A stretch of DNA of 31,175 nucleotides, taken from NCBI GenBank assembly GCA_038496445.1, contig JALMLS010000180.1, positions 1 to 31,175 on the forward strand. The letters run 5' to 3'. The translations under genes and the position numbers were made by a program. Below, one piece after another: positions 1 to 10,900 of the stretch (position 1 is its first letter; every line of letters begins with the position of its first letter). This DNA comes from Trichosphaerium sp. ATCC 40318. Lineage: Eukaryota > Discosea > Flabellinia > Trichosidae. The notes under the pieces were generated by a model. That model did not search any database. It was not told where the DNA came from and worked only from the letters and a program-made list of their open reading frames with translations.

Positions 1-1029
1 GATTAAACTTATACAAGTCAAATTCGCCCTTCTCATTGTGACAAAACCCAAGGTTAGGTGGCACCATGAACGTCTCATGAAGTTTTGTTGACACTTTTCT
101 TGAAACTAACGTAACACCACCTCGATATCCTGTTTTCATGAGTTCTTTTGAAGATTCAAACCGCCTAAATAACTTATCAAACAAGCTTTAAACGTTTTCA
201 TTAGAAAGGTGCTAGTATCAAGCTTGGTTTTGTTGGCAACCACCTCAGGAGGCACGTGCACAAATAATTAAACAAAAGAACACAAAGGCTTGTTGCCAAC
301 ATACTTGCGCCAGAACCTGCATTTCCAATCTCCACTGTACTATTTGAGATATTAATTCTTCGTTAGGTTGTTAAAAACGCGTTTAAAAGGATAACCTTAG
401 CTTTCCAAGAGTTACATGGAGCACATGAACCTGTTGCGCTGCTTTTTAAGCTTTTCCAGTGAAAATCATCTTGCATTTCGTTAAACAATTGTTTTGACAC
501 CCGTCTGGTAACGTTATGGCGTAACAACAATTATTTTATCGTACTCAAGGGAGAAAAGAGCGTTTGGTGTTAAATAACGCGTTATCATGCACAAACACTC
601 TGTTGGAAGAACTAAAAGCATAGCCGGTGACTTCTCGCTCATTGGGCAATGTGCTTTTTAGCGTTTTGTGTTTTCTTAAAATAGGTTTCAAAAAGACACT
701 GACTTAACGGAAACACGAAAAGTGCTGAATTTCAGAGCGTTTGCAAATCAATAAGTCATTTATAATTGTATTGCAGTACATATAGTTTATGCCTCCTGTT
801 CGTTTTACTAACTAGTGATTCATAGTCAAATCAAATTATGCCGATTTTTTGTTTTCCAATTAATTGAATTATTTGACATGTCAAAATTGAATGCCCAACT
901 CAATGAGCAATGAGGTGAGTTGTTTTTTCAATATAGTGTACATTGGCATTTAATTTACTAATATAACCACCTTACGCGCTCATAATTAAACAAAAATTTG
1001 ACAGTGAGGGACATAAAGGGACAGTGTTA
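1..1029. other. No gene recognised; AT-rich intergenic DNA
   Basis: No long open frame or recognisable protein fragment is visible on either strand. A 10-bp inverted repeat (TGTTGGCAAC at 231-240, its complement at 292-301) encloses a CACGTG site near 253. The right end abuts the 3' end of the minus-strand carrier gene, so part of this stretch is probably its 3' untranslated region. Confidence 0.5.
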
Positions 1030-2405
1030 TCAAGTAGAACTTTTTACATTAAAAATTTTAGCCCAAGAAACAGCATTTCTCGCTTGTTCCAACAAAAAAA
1101 AGAAAGAGGCGGAGCTCAGCGCCAATCGCCATAGAGAAGGTCCCATACCTTTATACAATCCAAGAAATCCTTCATTCCTATACGAACTACATAAGAAAAA
1201 AGAATTGAAAACAAAAAAACAAAAAATCTCGCTCCAAAAAAAGAAGTGATTTGGTTTTTTCCTGGGCTTAATCACGTGCCTGCATATAGTCATTGCTGCA
1301 TTAAACAGCCCAGAGTATCTTTGCGGCTCAAACGCACGTTGATCATGTAAACGTGAACGAATAACGTAAAATGGGTGTGTTAGGAGTACAGCTACTATAC
1401 GGCTCATGCCTCCAAACGCTAAAGCTTTTGTAGACTTATCAAGCCACCGTACGACCTACAAGGAACCTTAGAGTTTGATTTCCAATAGAAGATATAATAA
1501 ATAACATACCTCGCTATCCTCATCTATTAACGGAGCACAACGTGCCATTAGTGTCTCATAGAATCCAAACTGGATGCCTCCTTGTAAAGAAGCAAAAAGA
1601 GCGGGTGACATGCCTTTATAGAATGCTGTTATGCCCTAGGAAGGTATTATATCAACAATACTAAATTCAAAAAATCCCGAACCTCTTCGCGTAGAATTCG
1701 CGAAATCGCGTCTAGATTAATCTATTAGGTACCACTATTACTATACAATGAATTAAACATACCTATTGCTCCTTTATAAGGTACTCGTTTAACCAAATTA
1801 TCGGTAGAAACTGAGTTTTTTGCTTTTTGTTGTAACTGCAATCTTGTTTTAATTACCCTATATTTCAATATAAGTGTCAAATGACATATGCACAAATGTT
1901 CTTCTTTAACGTACCAAATAGGGTTTGTTAACATTGCAACGCTAACACCACTTATAATGCCAGAGACGAAAAAGTGCTGAAACTGTAAAGAACCATAACG
2001 TGCTTCCATCTGTGATTTAGTAATGCTGTAACTATTTGAACAGTTACGACTAGGCGTAATAGGGCGCTGTCAGGAGTTTTTACGCACCAATACATATACA
2101 TGCCCCAAGATACAGTTGAACCAAACAACGCTATCGGCAACCCTTGGTATAGGCCTCTAAACGTTTCAATACGCACTATGCTGCTAATAGCAGTAAAAGT
2201 TGATCTATATTTCGGTATAGGGTTTCCCTTTGTGTTGCCATCATGTACTAGTAGTGTGTCAACGAAATGTATACTCCACTAACAAATGACCTTGGAAACG
2301 CGTCTTTATCAAATCCAGAGGATACGTGAGCGTCAGATTGGTTGAAGCTGCCATACAGCCAGCTAAAGCTTGACCAGTCGCAGTGAGTTCCAGTACGTCT
2401 GTCAT
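1030..2405 (-). CDS. Mitochondrial carrier, SLC25A32/FLX1 (FAD/folate) type
   Basis: Seven exons can be joined in frame to give about 312 aa: 2405-2291, 2247-2084, 2009-1915, 1857-1733, 1625-1510, 1455-1280 and 1177-1030. The protein shows the three-fold carrier repeat, with TYPLDLIKTRF in repeat 1, TNPIWVIKTRLQLQQ in repeat 2 and THPFYVIRSRLHDQ in repeat 3. The PIWVIKTR signature, the repeat-1 segment GLYQG...SWGMY and the RSRLHDQ stretch are what the FAD/folate and pyrimidine-nucleotide branch of SLC25 shows, and the SLC25A32/FLX1 group fits best. The family moves FAD or folate across the mitochondrial inner membrane; the substrate here is inferred. The start ATG at 2405 gives a short N-terminus before the first helix, normal for carriers. 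The last intron appears to use a GC donor (1279-1278), and the exon 4/5 junction is the least certain. It is transcribed divergently from OST48. Confidence 0.85.
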
Positions 2406-2753
2406 TTACAATAGCTGTTCATTTCAAGGCTTATTGGTTATTTTACGCTTCAACGTTCGCTCTTGGAGCCAAATAAACTTAAAATAAAATGTTAGACTAA
2501 ATTCAAATAAAATCAACCTTCAAACGTGCCAATACCAGTAAAAAACATCTTTATAACCATTTGGTATCATAACGACGCACGTGGATCAGGTTTTACGGTT
2601 TTAGAAATTTTTTTCAGTACGTCGCTGTAAAACATTGATAGTAATTACCAAATATCCATAATGGCGGCTTTTTACCGTTGTTTTGTGTTAAATTGCGTTG
2701 ACTAAAAAAGGGTGTTTGAAGTATTCTGACTCGAACAGAAGTCTTGCAGCGCG
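2406..2753. promoter_or_regulatory. Divergent promoter region between carrier and OST48
   Basis: This 348-bp gap separates two housekeeping genes that start in opposite directions, so it must hold both promoters. It contains one CACGTG hexamer (2578-2583) and an ATGGCGGC string near 2659. I see no clear TATA box for either gene. The assignment rests on gene orientation, not on a proven element. Confidence 0.5.
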
Positions 2754-4678
2754 ATGACAAGTGGACAGAACATCGTTATTTTACTTCTGTGTTTGGTTCT
2801 CGCACTAGTGAGCTCGCACAATGAGGGAAACAGAGTATTGGTACTCCTTGACGACCTCTCTCAACAGCATTCGTACTCTATCTTCTTCAACTCACTAAAA
2901 GGTACCGCAACTCGCTATTTGATAGCGTCCCACACTATAGAATGCCCTCAAACAATCAATTTGTAGAACGCAACTACGCACTCTCTTTTTTTAAAGCAGA
3001 TGATGCTTCCCTTGCACTAACAGAATACGGGGAGTACTTATACGATCACCTTATTATTTTTTCACCAACAGTTGAAGGTACCACGTCACAAAATGTTTTT
3101 TTATTGCTTGGTTTGTAACCGTAGCGCAGAATTTGGTGGATTAATCGATGTACCATCTATTCTTGACTTTATCGATGACGGCCACAACGTTCTTGTTGCC
3201 GCAAGCAGTGAAGTCTCTGACTCAGTAAGAGAAGTAGCAAGCGAATGCGGTGTTGATTTTGACGAGGAAGGAAGCTTCGTCACTGACCACCTCAACTATG
3301 ATGAAAATGACCCACTTCAAACCCACAACGTACGTAGAGAATGACGTGGCACAAAAACGAAGTTTTTTGTTTTTCGAAAGCAATTTTTTTTTTCAAAAAC
3401 AATTTGACGTAATAAAACCTATATTACAAGCCTCTATACGCTTAAATAAAGGCGCACGTTTGACCGAAATGTTACCAGGTGATTGTTGTTGACCCAAAAT
3501 CTTTGGACAAACTCAATGACGTTATTGTATCTACCAAAGCAATCAAGAAGCCAATTGCTTGGTCTGGTATTGGCGCTGACGCCGAAGGTACGTCACAAAA
3601 CGAAATAAAAAAAAAATTAAATCGTTGACTTTTTACGACTAATGTATTCACGACACTCAACCACGTTTTAGGTTCCCTTACTTTCCCTCTATTGAATGGC
3701 GCTGAAACATGCTACTCTGCTGTACCTAACAAGGCCATTTCTGGTGAACCTCACACCATTGGCACAAACACTGTTCTCGTTTCTGCTCTACAAGCTCGTA
3801 ATAATGCGCGTGTTATTGTATCAGGAAGTGTTTCATTGTTTTCTGATAAATATTTCAACCAAAAGGTTAAGAAGTATGGTGGTGTTGAAACGTACGTTCA
3901 AGTGTTTACACGTATTTTTGAAATTTTTTTTGCGGTTCTTTTTCAACTCTTTTTGCGTTGACGCTTTGGTTTCGACGAAGCGTTGCTTGCTTTTTTTTTT
4001 TTCATACTGATTTTTGGTGTTTTAGCGAAACTGCCAACAAGGAGTTCTGTGTTGAGCTTTCCAAGTGGGTATTTAAAGAGAAAGGTGTCCTTAAGGCTGG
4101 TAACTTGACACACAAATTGGTTGGAGATGATGCTCGTGAGTACCGTATCAAAGACGAGATTGTATGTTAACATTTTTTCTCCTTTTTTTTAATTTATTTT
4201 CACTGTCGCTAAAACATTTTGTAGAGCTTCAGCATTGAAGTACAAGAGTACAAGAAGGGTTCTTTCGTTCCATTCGTTCTCAAAGACACCATCCAAGTTG
4301 AGTTCACTATGATTGATCCTTACGTAAGAAGCACCCTTGATGTAAACAAAAAGGGTCGTTACTCCACCCAATTCAAAATCCCAGATGTATACGGTGTCTT
4401 CACCTTCCGTGTTGAGTACAGTGCTCGCGGTTACACTGGTTTCACATTAGAAGAGCGTGTTCCAGTTAGACCATACAGACACGACGAATTCGAAAGATTC
4501 ATCCCTGCTGCGTATCCTCCAAGACGACTTTTTTTTTTCTTTTGTTGTTTCTTATTTTATTCTTATTACATTTTGTGTTGTTCCTTGACTTTTTATAAGA
4601 TTCCCTTACTACGCTAGTGCATTCTCTATGCTCGCTGGATTATTTGTATTCTCTGTAGTATGGCTCTACGGCGCTTAA
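2754..4678 (+). CDS. DDOST: Oligosaccharyltransferase 48-kDa subunit (OST48/WBP1)
   Basis: Eight exons (2754-2901, 2967-3077, 3130-3329, 3479-3587, 3672-3891, 4026-4161, 4225-4511, 4600-4678) join in frame to 429 aa, the usual length for the family. The protein is an ER-membrane subunit of the complex that transfers the lipid-linked glycan to Asn of nascent proteins. The N-terminus has a signal peptide followed by [19 protein letters not shown]. Other landmarks are [40 protein letters not shown]-like [23 protein letters not shown] and [15 protein letters not shown]. The C-terminus has the family's [12 protein letters not shown] followed by one transmembrane helix and a very short tail. Seven introns of 52 to 149 nt begin GTAC, GTAT or similar, several with poly-T before the acceptor. 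The strong match across the whole length makes this the most secure gene in the window. Confidence 0.97.
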
Positions 4679-5120
4679 ATGAACAAATTTTAAAGCAAGG
4701 TCCTTGTATTTTACGGCATTTTCCTTTTTTTTTGTTTGGGAATATTGCTTTTGGGGATGTTGCAATTTGAAAAAATACAAAAAATCAATTTGAAAAAAGT
4801 GTGTAGTGGCCCATGCAAATAAATATAAAAGCTGCAAAAAAAAGTGTCAATTTTCGCCAATAACACGTGTTTACACTCAAAATGAGAAAACAAGTGCACA
4901 CGTGTCAAAATTGCGAACGTAGCATTGGCTCTATTTTTGCATTAACTCAACAAGTGTGCTGGCTTGCCTTGGTGCCGTAGATTGAGTTTTTTTGCAAGTA
5001 CAGGTCCTTATTTAACAATCAAATCAAGCTACGAGAAATGTGAAATTATTTTGAAGCTCGATCCTTCTGGTTGCGTAACGGTACAATGTGGAAAGGGCGA
5101 ATTCAAGGTTTATTTACTGA
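4679..5120. other. Gap between convergent genes; possible unassigned exon
   Basis: This region lies between the 3' ends of OST48 and the minus-strand Cys-rich gene. It is T-rich at first. A TATAAAAG string at about 4826 is followed by ATG at 4881 and a short open frame (MRKQVHTCQNCERS...). A further open stretch, running to about 5155 on the plus strand, could be another exon, but I could not join the two in frame. I therefore do not call a gene. CACGTG occurs near 4864 and 4899. Confidence 0.35.
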
Positions 5121-5701
5121 TTAACAAGTATGTGTTACATCAATGCCATCAATGAACCAGCGAGCATTGCAACCACCTACTCAGAATTTAGATTTACATC
5201 GAAACAAAAAATAACAAAGGTACATACCGCAAAGATCAGAGATGCAGCACGCTTTAGCATTTCTACATGTAGCATGTTCACAAGGATCGACGAAGCAGTG
5301 AGCGATGCCATTGTTACAAGGACAAGTGCAGTCCACTGGATGACCGTCAATTTGGTAGTTGAATGTGCCTACCAAAGAGTTAGATTGATTTAGTGTCTGA
5401 TTGCTTTTTGAGCGATTAGGGCAATAAAGGGCGTACAAGGTGTGTCTACACAATATCTATCACAGCACTGGGCTTGTGGGTATCTTTGGCAAGCTTCGGC
5501 GAAAGTACATGGCTGAATAAAGCAAGGTGTTGTTGGAGTGCAGTCACGTGTTACACATTTTCCTGCTGGGCATCTCCTTGGTTGGGCAGTGGCGCCTATT
5601 GAAGATATATAAGCCAAGCCTTTCCTGTAGATAATTTAAATTATCAGAAGCGTACTAAGGGCCAAAAGAACAAAGATTGTAATAGAGAGGAGAAGCTGCA
5701 T
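5121..5701 (-). CDS. Small secreted cysteine-rich protein
   Basis: Four exons (5701-5656, 5595-5437, 5368-5228, 5176-5121) join in frame to 133 aa. The N-terminus MQLLLSITIFVLLALSATAQ is a clear signal peptide, so the protein is probably exported. The mature part has about 22 cysteines in two similar modules. The second has the order C-x3-N-G...C-x-V-D-P-C...C-x4-A-C-C-x3-L-C-G-G-G-C-N-A-R-W-F, then a final Thr-Cys. A comparable DPC...C...CGGC pattern occurs in many extracellular proteins of animals and protists, but I cannot give a function. Start choice rests on the signal peptide, and each intron (60 nt or less to 69 nt) has GTAC or GTAT donors. It converges on OST48. Confidence 0.8.
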
Positions 5702-6186
5702 CGAATAGGGAACGGGTTGAATATGGACTTATTTTTCTTAACATAAACCAAGGTTTAGTAGTTCACTCATTTGTTGAAAAAAAATGCACAATGCATTTTT
5801 TTAAAGGTTTTAACTTTCGCTCGGAATATTAGAAGATCACCGTTATTGTACCTCAAACACTATGGTAGGCAGAAACTTGAAATAAAAGAAAGTTAAGATA
5901 ACTTAAAAAGAGTCATTGTCTTTTTGTTTGGGCAAGTTACGTTTTCAAGTCACGTGATTATTGATTAATTGTTTATTTTCTTTTTGTTGCGGGTGAATTG
6001 TTACTGTATTAATCCGCCGCAGCTTTGTTTCACAAAAAGCAAGACAAAGGGAACAGATGTTAAACCAGGGCTAATGTTTGTTGAGTTGACAATTTGTTGC
6101 GAAGTATTATTGCTTCCAAAACTATCCAGTACGTTGGTGAAGTGTAGCTCTCTCTAGAAAAGTTCACAAATAGGAAAGAAATACAA
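5702..6186. other. Intergenic; upstream of the Cys-rich gene
   Basis: The left part should contain the promoter of the Cys-rich gene. On the minus strand between about 6157 and 5990 there is an open stretch reading RELHFTNVLDSFGSNN that ends at a stop and is preceded by a TTTCTAG acceptor-like site. It could be an exon but matches nothing I know. A CACGTGATT site lies at 5951. Confidence 0.35.
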
Positions 6187-6632
6187 TCACTCAAACTTTA
6201 TTCGACAAGACAACTCACGTACGCCAGCCAATGCCTTGACACCCTCATCTGATATTCCTTTACAACTGTACAAGTTGATTTTATAGGCATCTGCTAGTAA
6301 CTTGATGCTCTCAGCTGTTACATTGGTAGAAGAAATCAATTGTATGTACACCAGCTAATGCCTTGACACCTTCATCTGTTATTTCTCTACAAGACGATAA
6401 ATTAATATCATGAACACCAGCAACTGCTTTAATTGCATCATCTGTTACAGAATAGCAGGCAAAAAATCAATTGTGTACGCCAGCTAGTGCCTTGACACCT
6501 GATATACTGCAACATGTCAGTTTGATAGTATGAACGCCAGCCAATGCTTTGATCCTTTCATTTGTTATTTCAGTATTATACCATTTCAAGCTATTACAAT
6601 TTGTTACCAAGCGTTGTTTAACACCTATTGTA
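6187..6632 (-). pseudogene. Leucine-rich-repeat gene remnant
   Basis: Minus-strand translation gives about six copies of a 20-23-residue repeat of the form ITDEGVKALAGVHTIDLxxC, the cysteine-containing LRR type found in AMN1 and F-box/LRR proteins. The reading frame is broken: one TGA follows AGVHN, and the next to last repeat is shifted by frame after FFYQCNS. No start codon or N-terminal domain is visible. The DNA between the repeats stays similar, so decay appears recent. Splicing could in principle skip some breaks, but I found no consistent exon model. LRR arrays of this type usually bind proteins. Confidence 0.65.
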
Positions 6633-7088
6633 GCGTTCAGAGAAATACGACTTTTTGCGACATTTTAACAGTGAATGATGGTTGGAACAGCTCTCCAAAC
6701 AGGTTATAACACTTCAAATTAAGTATTGTGTACATATGACAATAAAACATTGTCTATGTCGGACTAAAGTAAGCGTAATGCTGCTAGTTTCGTAATTAGT
6801 GGTACAAGAACAGTTCCCACTATGTCGATATTAATGAATGTAAACAAGTCTCAATATTGAAATAACGTATATTGTGTTTGTCAGCCATACACAGCATTTT
6901 AAAATGGTTCCTAAGTGAACCTGTGAACTCTATAATACTGGTGGGCTGTTGGCTATCACGGACGTAGCTTTACATAGCACGTGAATAGTGTAGGCTAGGT
7001 TAAATTTGATTTTGTATGATACCAAATTAAGAAACTCGCGTAGACAAATAAAAGGAGAAAATAACGAGAATTGTTGGCTACCAACATT
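6633..7088. other. Intergenic, no gene seen
   Basis: No protein fragment or repeated structure stands out. It contains one CACGTG (about 6979). The right edge is the 3' flank of the minus-strand small gene. Confidence 0.4.
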
Positions 7089-7396
7089 TTAAGCAGCTTT
7101 CCTCATCTTTGGGTTCTCCGTTTGTTTAAATTTTTCAAGTTGCTCTTTCAGCGCCTTGTTTTCTGTACTCGAAATAATATTTGCTTAGGTACGTACGCAT
7201 TCTTTTCGTTTCTGCGATATGTCGTCTGCGAGCTATCATTTCTAAATAAATATGATTATTTTCGTTCGCAACTTGTTACAACGAGTACCTTCTTTGTGGT
7301 GTCTTATCACGTGGTTGTGGATTATTTACTTGGCTGCCCAAAGTTAAACAAAGTTGCTACAAATTTTGACGTAGCAATAACGAGCAGGTTCATCAT
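7089..7396 (-). CDS. Small spliced protein with basic C-terminal helix, function unknown
   Basis: Three exons (7396-7330, 7241-7197, 7162-7089) join in frame to about 61 aa starting MMNLLVIATSKF. The N-terminal part is hydrophobic, possibly one membrane segment. It is followed by a basic stretch (KMIARRRHIAETKRM) and a charged helix (KALKEQLEKFKQ) ending MRKAA. This layout resembles small mitochondrial inner-membrane or assembly proteins, but I recognise no family. The second intron is only 34 nt (7163-7196). The start is uncertain: an upstream exon around 7410-7490 could add residues before the Met-Met. A 143-codon open frame on the plus strand here is its antisense shadow. Confidence 0.5.
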
Positions 7397-7948
7397 GTGC
7401 TCCCAACGTGTGTTTTCTACAGCACAAGTAAGGGTAGTAGACGCAATCAAACGTATAGAGTGTTATTCATTCTTGATTGGTTTGCCCACACACGAGGTTT
7501 AGCGCCTAAACAAAGCTAGTTAGCTTTACCTGACAATCGTTCAATCGAAAGTTGGCGGCTAGGAGTCAAGTAGTAAGCGTGTATCTGGTACCCCACTGAC
7601 GGTTTTGAGGATGCTTGCAGGGATGGTTCCTAAATATCATAAGTACTTTTACACATCTTTTTGAAAAAGTTTAGCGAAACATCTTCTACTTTCGCTAAAA
7701 ATAAAAGTCAACTTTAATAATCATATTCGCTCGTTTCACCTTGTTCGTTGAACTATTTACAGTGTAACTAACTCTTGTACAACATTCTTGTTGGATTATT
7801 CTACAAATACGAGACGATTATTGGCTATTGAACCGGTATTGTTATTTAATAGCACTTTCTTTGCGCTTGCAGTGGTTTAAGCTTAACTTTTCTGTTTTAG
7901 TTCGAAAATATCTCGAACTCGGTTTAATCTACCGTTCTGCGTTTAAAT
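7397..7948. other. Intergenic; promoter side of the MORN-Roc-COR-PARP gene
   Basis: No protein-coding signal is clear beyond a possible upstream exon of the small minus-strand gene near 7410-7490. The two flanking genes point away from each other, so both promoters should lie here. I see no convincing TATA box. Confidence 0.4.
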
Positions 7949-10900
7949 ATGGCCAACACTGATAGTACAGACAACGGTAAGTGAAACTCCTAAATTTTCA
8001 GCTACACAATTTTTTTTTTTGTTTGTCACGTGACATTACGATTTTCATGAGAAACGTTTCCGCTTCAAAGGCGTGGGTTTCCCAGGAACACACTTTTTGC
8101 GCAAGAAAAATTCACTTGAGAGCGTTTTTTCGCACACAATTTTGTCATGAGATTGCTGTCGCTAAAACAAACAAAGTGTTTGGTTTAGTATGTCTGTGCG
8201 TAGGCAAGGCAACCCACGCATTATCAAATCTTTTCGGGTGAAAGGCTTTTGATAAGTCCAAAGAAGTTTGCTCTCCCTAAAAAAAACCAATTAAAAACTT
8301 TGTTTGGCATCATTGTGCATAGAGGATGCTACATAGGTATTATTTCAACTTTTTGCACGTGAGTCACAAGAAAACTCATACTTTTTTCGTGATTTATTCA
8401 AGCCCAAAAGATTACTCTTTACTTTGTTGTGCTTATTGTACTTATTGTACTCACAAAGGTTTGGATATAAGAGAAGAGTACGAACTAGGAGGCCATCTCA
8501 GATATAGAGGAGAGGTAAAGAATGGTAAGCGCGACGGTTTTGGCGAGCTGTATTATATAAAAGGTACTGTTGAAATCAAACAAGGCTATTCATGGCTAGA
8601 ACATAGTAATGGTATACACTACAAGGGTCAGTTTAAGGAAAATAAGTATCATGGTGATGGTGAGCTTTATCTAGAAGATGGTACTCTCAAATACAAAGGT
8701 CAGTTTAAGGACGATAAGTATCATGGTGATGGTGAGCTTTATTGGGAAGATGGTACTCTACAATACAAGGGTCAGTTTAAGGAAAATAAGTATCATGGTG
8801 ATGGTGAGCTTTATCTAGAAGATGGTACTCTCAAATACAAAGGTCAGTTTAAGGACAATGAGTATCAAGGTAATGGTGAGCTTTATTACCCAGATGGTAC
8901 TCTACAATACAAAGGTCAATTTAAGTACAATGAGTATCAAGGTAATGGTGAGCTTTATTACCCAGATGGTACTCTACGATACAAAGGACAATTTTTGTAC
9001 AACCAGTATAAGGGTGTTGGAGTGTATTTTTATCAAAATGGTACCAAGTACATTGGGCAATTTGACTACAACAAGTTCCATGGTATTGGTGAGAAGTATT
9101 GGGCTGATGGTCGTAAATACACTGGTGATTTTGTGAATGCTAAGGCAGTAGGTAAAACACAGAAAAGTATTGCTGGAAAACCAGACCAGGTAGCCTTTTC
9201 TAACAATATGGATACAACATTCTATGAAGAATTCTTGTTCCCTAGCAATGATGTACAAGAAGATATAACACCAGTTACTGTGTGTTCTGATGACATGAAA
9301 AACAAGAATTCTCTACGAGATCTCAGAAAATTGTTTCCAAATAATAATATCGTCGATATCGATTTGCTAACTAGAAAAGGTACTACAAGACATTTGGCAA
9401 AAAGAATTGTGTACGACTTTTATTCTAAAAGACAGTACCAAACCTTCAAAGTACTTTGAAGAAACATCAAGATAGATCTGAATCAGGTCATTTCAATGAT
9501 ATTGTATTTATCTATGACGTTTGTAAAAAAGATCCAGAGATATCACTTCATGAAGGTGCGGTGTCTTTTGTACCACTACCTTTATACTTATTGATTATTT
9601 AAATAGTGACAACTATGGCACGTGGCCTTTCTGGAGTACGTGTGATACCCATAAAAAAGGGCAAAATATCAGACAAAATGATTCAACAGTTTAAACACAT
9701 TTATTGGTATACCCTCAGCAAAAAGGCTATTTTAATGAGACATCACATTGGTGATGGAGTGAGCCATAGCAAATATGATTTTGTTGAGCAATTAGAAGCC
9801 AAAATAATGGTTGTAGGCCATGAAGGATCAGGTATTTTATCAAAGTTGGATGACTGATACTAAATATGTACTAGGTAAGACAACGCTTGTGAGGACATTG
9901 GCAAAGGAAGCAAATAGAACTGCAGATTCAACAATTGGTTTTGATACATCACATCTCTCGTATGTTCTACACTTGTAGCACCATGGGTTTAAAGTGTTTT
10001 AGGTTCCATGGCGTATCATTCACGGTGTTAGACTTTGCTGGACAGACAGAATATAAAGGGTTGCATAAATACTTTTTGGCAAAGCAACTTACCATTTACA
10101 TCATCGTTGTAAGTTCATAGTGCACTAATATCACTTGTTTCCTTATAATTCATTAACTTTAGATTGACTTGTCAATATCAATCAAAGAGCAACAGGAGCA
10201 CCTCAAATATTGGTGTCGGGCTTTAAATGAGATACTACATGATCAAGACCCAGAGCTATACTCAGTGATTGTATTTGGATCCAAGTTGGATATCTTTTTA
10301 GGCGATATCAAGGCCAATAAACAATCACTACTCCCTATTGGACCAATGCTAGTACAGTACTTGTGCTTAGACGGTACCACCTTTATAACTTCTTAAAATC
10401 TCTCATCCTTGTTGTTTAGGAACAACTGCTCTTGTCAAATTATTGGATCAACAAGCCAAGCACTTGAGGGCCCAATATCCAAAAGTACCATTGATCTACA
10501 AAGACATAAAAAAAGCACTTGAGAATACAACCAAGGATACCCTAAAGGGTAACATCATATCAGTGTGCGTTGTGTGTTAGCATAGTGGGTCTTGCTTTTG
10601 CTGATCAAATATTTAATTAGGAGGAAAGTATTAGACGTAATACCCAAGACGTGTAAAATGTCTCCAATAGAGTTGGTTGCAGCATTGAATTACCTTCATT
10701 CTATTGGTAGCATTATGTTTGACGAGGTGTGTTTCTCAAATGAGTATGCTTAAACAACTGACTTTTCTGTGTTTAGTCTTCGTACATGCTATGTTTGAAC
10801 CCTCCTATTCTATCTCGTATCATGAGTGCATTTTTAGCACCCAAAGAACATCTTGATAGATTGATCAAAAACAACACTCACAATCATCGTGCCGTATTCA

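Noticed and set aside
998..1249. 83-codon plus-strand frame at the left edge
   Set aside because: Lysine-rich low-complexity product that is antisense to the last exon and intron of the mitochondrial carrier.
5130..5393. 87-codon plus-strand open frame
   Set aside because: It is the complement of the Cys-rich secreted gene, whose exons and signal peptide explain the same DNA.
7071..7502. 143-codon open frame on the plus strand
   Set aside because: Phe/Leu/Cys-rich with no family pattern; it is antisense to a spliced minus-strand gene whose exons join with GT-AG signals.
8620..9010. CRISPR-like array from regular repeats
   Set aside because: The 72-bp periodic repeats are coding MORN units with no unique spacers, in a spliced eukaryotic gene.
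9960..9978. A definite 19-nt intron in the Roc domain
   Set aside because: A 43-nt intron with acceptor at 10002 also keeps frame and gives a more usual switch region (TIGFDTSHLSFHGVSF), so the shorter form is only an alternative.
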